A DNA stretch of 64,000 nucleotides, taken from positions 4,216,001 to 4,280,000 of the forward strand of contig NC_089445.1 of NCBI RefSeq assembly GCF_026210795.1. Reading direction: 5' to 3'. Origin of the DNA: Rhizophagus irregularis (taxonomy: Eukaryota > Glomeromycota > Glomeromycetes > Glomerales > Glomeraceae). Shown piece after piece: positions 48,101-58,138 of the stretch. A program made the position numbers and the translations under genes. Within the stretch, counting starts at the first letter, position 1. Every line of letters begins with the position of its first letter. The notes under the pieces are model-generated. The model was given only the letters and a program-made list of their open reading frames with translations, searched no databases and was not told the origin of the DNA.

Positions 48101-51100
48101 GTTAGTTTAAATTATATGTAAATATTATATCAATAAGTAATAATAGAATTAAATAAATAACTTATGACTTACCAACTAAAATAAATTACAAGATAATTTT
48201 TTAAATAAAGAAATTAGTTAGTTTAAATTATATGTAAATATTAAAACAATAAGTAATAATAGAATTAAATAAATAACTTACTCGCTATATTATTCAATAA
48301 TTTTTTAAATAAAGAAATTAGTTAGTTTAAATTATATGTAAATATTATAACAATAAGTAATAATAGAATTAAATAAATAACTTACTATCTATATTATTTA
48401 ATAATTTTTTAAATAAAGAAATTAGTTAGTTTAAATTATATGTAAATATTATAACAATTAGTAATTAAATAAATAACTTACTCTCTATATTATTTAATAA
48501 TTTTTTAAATAAAGAAATTAGTTAGTTTAAATTATATGTAAATATTATAACAATAAGTAATAATAGAATTAAATAAATAACTTACTATCTATATTATTTA
48601 ATAATTTTTTAAATAAAGAAATTAGTTAGTTTAAATTATATGTAAATATTATAACAATAAGTAATAATTGAATTAAATAAATAACTTACTCCCTATATTA
48701 TTTAATAATTTTTTAAATAAAGAAATTAGTTAGTTTAAATTATATGTAAATATTAAAACAATAAGTAATAATAGAATTAAATAAATAACTTACACGCTAT
48801 ATTATTTAATAATTTTTTAAATAAAGAAATTAGTTAGTTTAAATTATATGTAAATATTATAACAATAAGTAATAATAGAATTAAATAAATAACTTACACG
48901 CTATATTATTTAATAATTTTTTAAATTAAGAAATTAGTTAGTTTAAATTATATGTAAATATTATAACAATAAGTAATAATAGAATTAAATAAATAACTTA
49001 CTCGCTATATTATTTAATAATTTTTTAAATAAAGAAATTAGTTAGTTTAAATTATATGTAAATATTATACAATAAGTAATAATAGGATTAAATAAACAGC
49101 ATACCATCTATATTATTTAATAATTTTTTAAATAACAAAATTAGTTAGTTTAAATTGTATGTAAATATTATAACAATAAGTAATAATAGAATTAAATAAA
49201 TAACTTACTCCCTATATTATTCAATAATTTTTTAAATAAAGAAATTAGTTAGTTTAAATTATATGTAAATATTATAACAATAAGTAATAATAGAATTAAA
49301 TAAATAACTTACTTGCTATATTATTTAGTAATTTTTTAAATAAAGAAATTAGTTAGTTTAAATTATATATAAATATTATAACATTAAGTAATAATAGAAT
49401 TAAATAAATAACTTATGACTTACCAACTAAAATAAATTACAAAATAATTTTTTAAATAAAGAAATTAGTTTAAATATATGTAAATATTATAACAATATGT
49501 AAATAATAGAAATTAAATAAATAACTTACTCCCTATATTATTTAAGATAAAAAAATTAGTTAGTTTAAATATATGTAAATATTATAACAATAAGTAATAA
49601 TAGAATTAAATAAATAACTTACTCCCTATATTATTTAATAATTTTTTAAATAAAGAAATTAGTTAGTTTAAATTATATGTAAATATTAAAACAATAAGTA
49701 ATAATAGAATTAAATAAATAACTTACTCCCTATATTATTTAATAATTTTTTAAATAAAGAAATTAGTTAGTTTAAATTATATTAAATATTATAACAATAA
49801 GTAATAATAAGAATTAAATAAATAACTTATGACTTACCAACTAAAATAAATTACAAAATAATTTTTTAAATAAAGAAATTAGTTAGTTTAAATTATATGT
49901 AAATATTATATCAATAAGTAATAATAGAATTAAATAAATAACTTATGACTTACCAACTAAAATAATTTTTTAAATAAAGAAATTAGATAGTTTAAATTAT
50001 ATGTAAATATTATAACAATAAGTAATAATAGAATTAAATAAATAACTTACTCACTATATTATTCAATAATTTTTTAAATAAAGAAATTAGTTAGTTTAAA
50101 TTATATGCAAATATTATAACAATAAGTAATAATAGAATTAAATAAATAACTTGCTATATTATTTAATAATTTTTTAAATAAAGAAATTAGTTAGTTTAAA
50201 TTATATGTAAATATTATAACAATAAGTAATAATAGAATTAAATAAATAACTTACTCCCTATATTATTTAATAATTTTTTAAATAAAGAAATTAGTTAGTT
50301 TAAATTATATGTAAATATTATAACAATAAGTAATAATAGAATTAAATAAATAACTTACTCGCTATATTATTTAATAATTTTTTAAATAAAGAAATTAGTT
50401 AGTTTAAATTATATGTAAAATTATATCAATAAGTAATAATAGAATTAAATAAATAACTTATGACTTACCAACTAAAATAAATTACAAAATAATTTTTTAA
50501 ATAAAGAAATTAGTTAGTTTAAATTACATGTAAATATTATAACAATAAGTAATAATAGAATTAAATAAATAACTTACACGCTATATTATTTAATAATTTT
50601 TTAAATAAAGAAATTAGTTAGTTTAAATTATATGTAAATATTATAACAATAAGTAATAATAGAATTAAATAAATAACTTACTCTCTATATTATTTAATAA
50701 TTTTTTAAATAAAGAAATTAGTTAGTTTAAATTATATGTAAATATTATACAATAAGTAATAATAGGATTAAATAAATAGCATACCATCTATATTATTTAA
50801 TAATTTTTTAAATAAAGAAATTAGTTAGTTTAAATTATATGTAAATATTATATAAATAAGTAATAATAGAATTAAATAAATAACTTACTCCCTACTATAT
50901 TGTTAAATAATTTTTAAATAAAGAAATTAGTTGGTTTAAATTATATGTAAATATTATATAAATATTACATAATAGAATTAAATAAATAATTTACAACTTA
51001 CAATCTATTAAATAAAGAAATTAATTAGTTTAAATAATATGTATATATTATAACAATAAGTAATAATAGATTAAATAAATAACTTACCTTCTATATTATT

Positions 51101-52111
51101 TAATAATTTTTTAAATAAAGAAATTAGTTAGTTTAAGTTATAGGTAAATATTATAACAATAAGTAATAATAGAATTAAATAAATAACTTACTCCCTATAT
51201 TATTTAATAATTTTTTAAATAAAGAAATTAGTTAAATTATATAAATAATATAAATATAGATATCATATAACTTACACCCTGTAGTATTATTGATTATTAA
51301 TTTGTTAGATAAAAAGATAATATAAAAGTATTTGCTGTAAATGATATATATTACTTACAATCTAGTTAATTAAATTAAGAATAATTAGTTGAATTATGTA
51401 AAATATTAAACAGATATATATAATATATATATTGTAACTTACCATCTGTAATATAATCAATTATTAAATAGTTGTTTAAACAAAGAATTTAGTTATTTGA
51501 ATGTTATGTAGAAAAATAAAGTACTAAAGATTTAAATAACTGATAACTTACCAACTACAGTATTATTAATCATTAAATAAATTATTTAGTTATATGGAAT
51601 AAAATAAAAATAATGAGTAATTCATTATTATATTAACTTACAAGCTAAACATTTAATATAATTTTTATATAATATAGTTAGTCTAAATTATATTTGTCGT
51701 ATTTGAATTTTTTATAAATAAAAACTTAATATTTCAACTTGTTTGATATACCTTTAGATTCCTCAGCGTCAAATTCCTCAATACTACTACTTTCAGATTC
51801 TTTAGTGCCACTTCCCTCAAATTCTCCAGTGTCACTTTCTTCAATTTCTTCAATATTACTGGAAACTAGTTTTGTTATATTGCAAATTTGGTTTAATTTA
51901 TATTTGATTATTTACAATTAAGTTATTTTTAATAAATAAAAATCTTTATATTTCAATTTTTGTTCTGTATATTATATTTACCTTCAGGTTCTTTGGTATT
52001 ACACAAAACTAGTTTTACTATATTGTAAGTCTGTTTTAATAATTTTGAATATTTCTAATTTATATTATTATTCATGTTATATGCTTTACCTTTACCAATA
52101 CATTGACCCAT
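45121..52111 (-). CDS. TKL kinase gene 2 with microexon array, about 501 aa
   Basis: Predicted exons: 52090-52111, 51982-52008, 51752-51865, about 44 triplet microexons, a 1-nt exon at 46664, 46367-46583, 45436-46288, 45225-45353 and 45121-45131; total 1506 nt, no stop. The N-terminus MGQCIGK fits N-myristoylation at Gly2 with Cys4 for palmitoylation. An acidic Ser/Glu stretch follows (IEESDTGEFEGS, KESESSSIEEF). The kinase has LSEGGFGAIYKA, Lys in VILKCHK, LIHCDFHDGNIL, SDLG, FMAPEVL, WELSSGIPPF and SKRPS; Asp and Asn of the catalytic loop are kept, HRD is HCD and DFG is DLG. The C-terminal exons repeat TSKKLNEILESED. Such kinases are heavily multiplied in these fungi. If the array is instead removed as one intron, exon phases 1 and 2 clash and a stop follows within 10 codons. 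Confidence 0.75.
46664..51644 (-). repeat. Intron/microexon array of kinase gene 2 (about 44 units)
   Basis: Units of about 100-104 bp, many near identical. On the minus strand each is GTAAGT, AT-rich body, AAACTAACTAATTTC, A/T tract, TAG, then three bases and the next GTAAGT. Hand count of triplets: GGA 9, TTG 8, ATT 5, three each of ATA, CGA, CGT, ATG and CAA, AGA 2, and single GTT, TGA, AAG, GGT, CTT. Exceptions: one GC donor (GCAAGT, near 46930), GTATGC donors after ATG units, and one unit lacking a donor (near 50150). A single A sits at 46664. The predicted phase gives 45 codons without stop, beginning A-F-D-D-W-W. One unit hosts a MITE. Confidence 0.85.
47286..47819. mobile_element. Tc1/mariner-like MITE inside one array unit
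   Basis: Terminal repeats TAGTTGGGGACACAACAAAT and, inverted, TGGTTTGGGACACAACAATT (about 27 of 30 match), flanked by TA (47284-47285 and 47820-47821). The interior has no coding frame. The interrupted unit would have an intron of about 640 nt. Removing the element restores the neighbouring unit sequence. Confidence 0.85.
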
Positions 52112-52442
52112 TGCTATATCAAAACTCTTCTTAATTGAAAAGGATCTTTTTTTCTTTTTTTTTTATTATTAAACGCCTTTATTGGTATGAATAAATATGG
52201 TAACAATATTAATGCAAAATGCATTATGTTGATCACGAGTACAAGATCACAATTTTCGGTTACAGCACGATCTCCCGACGGATGATTTCCGACAAGTTTG
52301 GCCGGAGTTATGCAGTAAGAGCACGTGATCAAACGGCCAGCGTTAGGCTGTCGGGAAAATGTCCTGTCGGGTAAGCGACACAAAACTATTTTTATAACTT
52401 AATGAAATGATTTACGCAAAATATACACAATTTTTTTGCTTA
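52112..52442. other. Upstream region of kinase gene 2
   Basis: Shares blocks with the region upstream of gene 1 to about 52240 (GGTATGAATAAATATGG, AATGCAAAATGC). Beyond that, GC-richer sequence with CCGACGG and CACGTGATC looks foreign to the duplication. The 89-codon minus frame has no support. Confidence 0.35.
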
Positions 52443-52444
52443 TA

Positions 52445-53367
52445 CACTACCTAGACAAAAGTAGCGGACCTTTTATTTTTATTAATTACTCAAAATTATA
52501 CATAATAATAATACTTGAAATTTTAATATGTGATAACATAGACTCTAAGGAACATATATTCAAAATTTCATAGTTCTAACCTTCATACAACTATATTAAT
52601 TAAAAAAACTTATAAAGGGAAATATTGACGATTATCTATAAAATTAAATAAATAGTCTGTTATTGTCTATTTATTTAGAATTTGCATAATAATAATAACA
52701 GAAATTTTAATATGTAATAGTACAGAATTTTGATTAATGTATATACGTTAAATTTTTTTTATCTAGTTTTTGTTTTTATATGAATTATATAAAAAATTGA
52801 GAGAAAATTTAATTTTTAAAAACAACAATACTGTATTTTCACATTCTCAAAATTTTACATAATAAAATACTTTAATTTATATATTGTTTGAAAGTTACAG
52901 CTCTGGAAAATAAATATTATATATAAATTTTTATAATTTATCTTTCAAATTAACAATTAGTATCTAAAAAAATAAAAATCATTCACTTTTTTTTAATTTG
53001 ACGATCATCAAGAATTTTTGATTTTTTTAATAAATACAGCTGTATGAAAATTAAAAGCATAAAAATTTGACTCTATGTTCTTTAAAGTCTATATTATTAC
53101 ATATTAAAATTTCAAGCATTATTATTTTATGTAATTTTAAGTAATTAACAAAAATAAAGGGTCCACTATTTTTGTCTAAGTAATGTAACAATTACCAAGC
53201 TTCATTTTTTAATTAATATAGCTATGTGAAAGTTAGAAGTGTGAACCTTTAAATATACATTCTTTGGAATTTACGTTATCACATATTAAAATTTCAAGTA
53301 TTGTTATTATGTACAATTTTGAGTAATTGACAAAAATGGAAGGTCCGCTACTTTTGTCTAGGTAGTG
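52445..53367. mobile_element. Composite Tc1/mariner-like MITE
   Basis: Long inverted repeats starting CACTACCTAGACAAAAGTAG and extending for at least 120 bp with few differences, flanked by TA (52443-52444, 53368-53369). An internal end-like sequence, GTCCACTATTTTTGTCTAAGTAATG (in two parts, near 53158-53190), suggests one copy inserted into another. No transposase. A truncated copy with the same composite structure adjoins kinase gene 1. Confidence 0.85.
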
Positions 53368-53728
53368 TATATGTTATGTTGTAGGTGAAAACGGAATCTA
53401 TGTGGATACGGGATGTTGGCCAGAATTAAAGCATAGTGCCGGACTAAGATTTCGTAATGCCGATTTCCACCGGTATTCAGAAATATATATAGTACAATAT
53501 AACTCTTAAGAATGAAACCATTTTTTAAACCACATTTAGGCACCTACATGCTAATTAAAAAATTGGTACGATTTCCACAAGTCAACAATTATTTTGTACA
53601 AGCTCTATCAACTTTATTTTGAAAACTCTGCTAAAAACCGAAATAGGAAATTCAGGTGTCAAAATTTTGGTCCAAGGATCCGCAAAATTAAGAAACTATG
53701 ATATTATATCACGGGATATATATACACG

Positions 53729-53932
53729 TAGTGCTTCGGTTTTTAACGGATCGATCCGCGGTTTACTACGGTTTGGCATCGGTTTATTTGAGTTGGAGCT
53801 ATAAGTTTGGCCAAAATTAATAAAATTTGTGGAAGAATAATTTTTTTAAATCTGACAAAAATTATAGTTTGACAAAAATAATAGAAAAATGTGATGCTAA
53901 TCAACGGATCAATCCGGATCGAAGCACTACTA
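53729..53932. mobile_element. Short hAT-type MITE
   Basis: Ends TAGTGCTTCGG and CGAAGCACTACTA with an exact 8-bp target duplication TATACACG (53721-53728 and 53933-53940). The ends contain GGATCGATCCG and GGATCAATCCGGATCG. Its termini resemble those of the nested element at 25927, so both belong to one family. The frame at 53619-53804 running into it is spurious. Confidence 0.8.
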
Positions 53933-53940
53933 TATACACG

Positions 53941-54569
53941 AGTATAAGCAATCATCTCTTGTCTAGTAGAAATTTTCTATTTACCATATCATTGATTTAT
54001 TATAATGTTTATTACTTAATTCACCAAATTGAACTTTATGATTATTATTTAGATAGATTTGGAATCAATGTAGTCAATAAAAGACTCGGGTATAAGCCGT
54101 ACAGATTTAGTTGATACCTTAACTCCAGCTGTAATTATTTCAGATTTTTAATGCCGGTCGAACTACTGTATTTATGAAATATTTATTTATTAGAAGTTAT
54201 CATTTATGTTCACATGATTAGGAAGCTAATTTGTTTTGCAAGAGAGAAAAGATAAAAGAGACAAGAAATTTACAAAAGGTATCACTATGAATATAAATCA
54301 AAAAAATTTATAATTTTAGTTTTAATTTTATAAAAATAGTTCGCTTATTCCTTTGACATACTGTATTATATTATACTGTATTATATTACACATTTTTTTT
54401 AATATATAAACGTTAAAGGGCTAACGCTTCATACTTTATTTAAAAAAATTTGTGATTTAAAAATTCAAATACATAACAGATAACGATATTGTGAGATAAT
54501 ATGAAATTTACGAGATAAAATATAGAAAACAAAAATGAAAATATTTAAGTATATATATAATAAAGGACG
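53941..54569. other. Intergenic stretch
   Basis: AT-rich. It includes the 3' flank of the Myb-like gene from 54472 on, which was copied to 39976. Nothing else recognised. Confidence 0.35.
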
Positions 54570-55255
54570 TTAAAAAAATACTTGATATGGGTTATTGAAA
54601 ATTTCAGTAAGATTTTTTAATTGTCTGTTTAATCTCCTCTTCCTGGAGTACCAAACGTTTTTAATTTCATTTCTGGAACGTAACCTTTCAAATACTTTTT
54701 CCATGTTCGATTGTAAAGTCTTCCATGGAATTTTTTTGTTATTATTATAGGAGAGATACTCTTCTACCCATTCGTAAATATATTCTTTTTCTCGATGCGT
54801 AAAAGGTACGTGGATGGTTAAACAGACTAAAACAAAGAAAAAGTTACTTCAAAGATTTTTTTCTTTATAAAAAAAAAAGATTTTTAGTTATAATTATAAT
54901 AATTTACTTACGTCTCGGATCCAACTTATTCCACCAACTACATTTTGTGGTTAATAAATTAATTTAATATGTTTTCTTTAAAAAAAAAAGAGAGAGAAAC
55001 TTAAAAATTGGTTATTAACTTACGAATGACAAATTTGCCTGGGACTGTGTGGAATAATTTTACTCAATTCCACAAAAGGGCTTCGGTTTACTCTTCCGTA
55101 CCTACTCCATTTATCCATATAGAGAGTTATAATTCTCTCATTCTAAAAAAAAAAGTGTTAAAATAAATATAAAATTAATATCTAAATTTTTAATATAAAT
55201 TGCTTTAACATACATTCGGGTCAATTCTACAAATTGTTCTTCGTTGACGTGGCAT
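54570..55255 (-). CDS. Myb/SANT-like protein, 147 aa, four exons
   Basis: Exons 55214-55255 (MPRQRRTICRIDPN), 55024-55142, 54912-54937 and 54570-54826, with GT...AG introns of 71, 86 and 85 nt, total 444 nt in frame. Two helical Myb-like units are visible: the first ITLYMDKWSRYGRVNRSPF to SPRQICHSWWNKLDPRL, the second FTHREKEYIYEWVEEYL to the SRNEIKNVWYSRKRR segment. Tryptophans and the IKNxWYSxKRR recognition-helix pattern fit DNA binding in the nucleus. Same intron positions as the gene at 57306-58138, with which it forms a tandem same-strand pair. Its last exon is also present as a broken copy at 39976-40252. Targets unknown. Confidence 0.82.
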
Positions 55256-57305
55256 ACTTGTTAATTTTTAGTGAACGAAAGGTTAGTGAAGAGAATGAAG
55301 AGGATTTACAAAAATTTCTAAATGCTTTCAGTTATTCTTATTATATTTATTATATATCAATTTTATCATATATTTTGTTAATAATATATTATTAACATAA
55401 AATGCAGTTCAAGTCAGTTATAGAAGTCGATTTTAATATACAGTACATATATTTAAATATTGATTGAATTATCCCTTTGTGTAAGTGAAAAATTTTTTTT
55501 TGTGAGTGGGTAAAAATAAAAATAAAGTTATTAGGTCTAGATTGTAAAGAAAATATACATTTTAAGACAGGTAATAGATTACTCAATTTAGTTCAATGAA
55601 AAAAATTTCATCATTCATAAATATTCGAAATTTCGAATTATTGCTTCTTGTTTTGATAAAATTCCCGAAATGATCCGTTAACATAAAAAAATATTTACTA
55701 TAATTTGGTTATAAAATTACTTTATCTTTAAATTAGATACAGTATTTCCGATAAATATGATAAATATTATAAAAAAATTCCATGATACTATTCCTAATAA
55801 AGTATATAAAGTATTATTTTTTTTTTCACACACTAATCATCTGATCAACTGATATGTTTTTCAATTATTATGATGGTACAGAAAAAAATTAAATTTATTT
55901 TTTTATATTTTTTTTTTAAAACGTGTTTGAAATTTCTCCTGATATGATATCTTAATATTGTTATATACAGTATGTAATATATTATGTATATATTGATTCA
56001 TGTTCGGTAGATGCGGAGATTTGATCCGATCACGATCAAAATGAATGCGATCTGATATAGAAAAGTATGATCTATCGAGATATTATTTTTATTTTATTTT
56101 ATTTTATTTTAAAAAAAGGTCGAATTCTTTGTGTTTTCTTTCAATGATATACAGTAACTCTTAAATGAAATGCAATATAAGCGAAACCAATATATATGTA
56201 TATATTGTTCTTTATTGTAATAATATACTATACTAACAGTCGATGCAAGTATGAAATAAACTACAGTGTATGCATCCCTTTGAAATTCTTTTAACAATAT
56301 AACTAACGAAGTTTTTTCAAAAAAAAAGATGATAGATTATCTATCGTGCAGAAAAACACAAGCTTATCTGTAATTAATTAATCAGAAAATATCCAATATC
56401 CTTGATCATATCAACTAAAAATTTTGGGGAATATAATTTTAAAATGTATTTATTTTGAACAAAGATAAGGTTAAAACTGGAAATTCAGGAAGCACCAGAA
56501 GTTACTTGTGATAAATAATAAACAAGGTTACTTTTTTGTAATGATTTATTGATTGTAGAACGAAATCTTTTAACGAATGAATTGAATTATAATATAATCA
56601 AAATATTTATGATGATTTTAATAAATAAATAACTAAAATTGTTAAAATATAATTACTTGAATAAATTATTAGAATTAAGAAATGATATGATTTGTGACAG
56701 TTATGAATGATTACAGTATAATATAATCGCTAACTAATATCAGCATAGTTTGTGTTTGAAAAAATATGGTATAACTTAAAAAGTTGACCTTAGATCTGAT
56801 TAGTATTTCAGTATGCATGACATATTACAACGTTTAATTTTGGGGGCCCAAAATTTTTTTAAAAGAGCCCAAAATCTTTTTAAAGAGCCAAAAGAGCATA
56901 TAATTTTATCGATCAGTCCCACAAATTGGTATAGAAAAAAGCCAATAAAAAACGGTTCTTAGATATCTCGTGACTTTTAATTTCCTTCGTTAACGAAAAG
57001 ACGAAAAGTTTTATTTATATTTTCATAAAAAATGTAAAAAATAATACATATAATATATATATAATTCCCATAATGAAATAATAAATAGCGTAAATAACAT
57101 AAAAACATAAATATATGAATAACATAAATATCATAAATAATGTCAAATAAAATAAAGTATATATATAATTCAAAAACAAACGAGGGTAAGAAAATACGAG
57201 TATACGACATAAAGCTTCAATAAATAAAAGGCATAAATTACAAATATCATAATTTTCCCATTTGTATAATTATATTCTTAATCCTGACTAATTTCTTTTC
57301 ACGAA
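55256..57305. other. Gene-poor stretch
   Basis: No gene recognised. It contains a TTTTA microsatellite (about 56085-56110) and a short purine-rich repeat of AGAGCCCAAAAT type at about 56840-56895. Confidence 0.35.
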
Positions 57306-58138
57306 TTAGTTATCATAATTTAAAAGGAATGAAATAGAAATTTTTGAATACCCATTTTGATTTTTTGGAATAAGCAATTCATCGGAATTAACATGATGAA
57401 AAATGAATTTACGTTCATCTTCTTCAGAATCCAAAATTTTCACTTGTTCTTGTTCTTGTTTTTCGGGTCCAGTCATTTCTTGTTCTTTAACTTGTTCTTT
57501 AGTTTTGATACTTCTCACTTTTAGTCCTTTAAGTTTTCTCAAGTAACTCTTCTTTCTTGAATTCCAATAGTTTTTGATCTTGTTTTCAGAGTGTTGCTTA
57601 CCAAATTGAATTTTTAAATCTTTAATTACATATTTCCAATGAATGACTCCAGTTACAGTTCGATGTTCTCGAATCCATTTAATAATAAACTTTTTTTCTT
57701 CAAACTCCAAAGTATCAAGGCATACTTATCGTAGCACAAAAAAAAGATTTTTTTTCTTAAAAAAGTGCAAGTTTTTAAAAAAAGAAAGAAAAAAAATTAA
57801 AATTACTTACAACTTGGATCAAGATAATTCTTCCAGCTAAATTTAATTATAAAAAAAATGTTTTAAAAAAAGGAAAACAAAAAAACAAGAAACAAAAAAA
57901 AAATAATAAATTTGTAACCTACTGGGAAGCAATTTGTTTTGGAGTATATTTTGGGACCAATTTACTAATCTTCACGAAACGATTATGACGATTTTTCCAT
58001 CTTTTCATACCGTACGTGATAAGTTTATTACTCTTTAAGAAAAAGAAAGAAAGAAAACAAAAATTAATAAAATTTTTTTTACGTGGTAATATAATATTGT
58101 AAAATTTATCTACATACAGTTTCATCGAATAACAACAT
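57306..58138 (-). CDS. Myb/SANT-like protein, 191 aa, four exons
   Basis: Exons 58118-58138 (MLLFDET), 57923-58032, 57811-57836 and 57306-57724, introns GT...AG of 85, 86 and 86 nt, total 576 nt in frame. Domain 1: ITYGMKRWKNRHNRFVKISK, VPKYTPKQIASHWKNYLDPS. Domain 2: LEFEEKKFIIKWIREH, VIHWKYVIKDLKIQFGKQ, HSENKIKNYWNSRKK. The tail is charged, with a Glu/Gln run (KEQEMTGPEKQEQEQVK). The junction CA/C rebuilding ASHWKNYLDP and T/TA rebuilding YLDPSLCLDTL match the sister gene (CHSWWNKLDPRLCL), which supports the splice sites. Probably a nuclear DNA-binding protein; no regulatory target can be inferred. Confidence 0.85.

Noticed and set aside
15871-51644. CRISPR-like arrays: direct repeats with short variable parts
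   Set aside because: The variable part is three bases, not a spacer of about 30; the host is eukaryotic and no cas genes are present. Splice signals explain the layout better.
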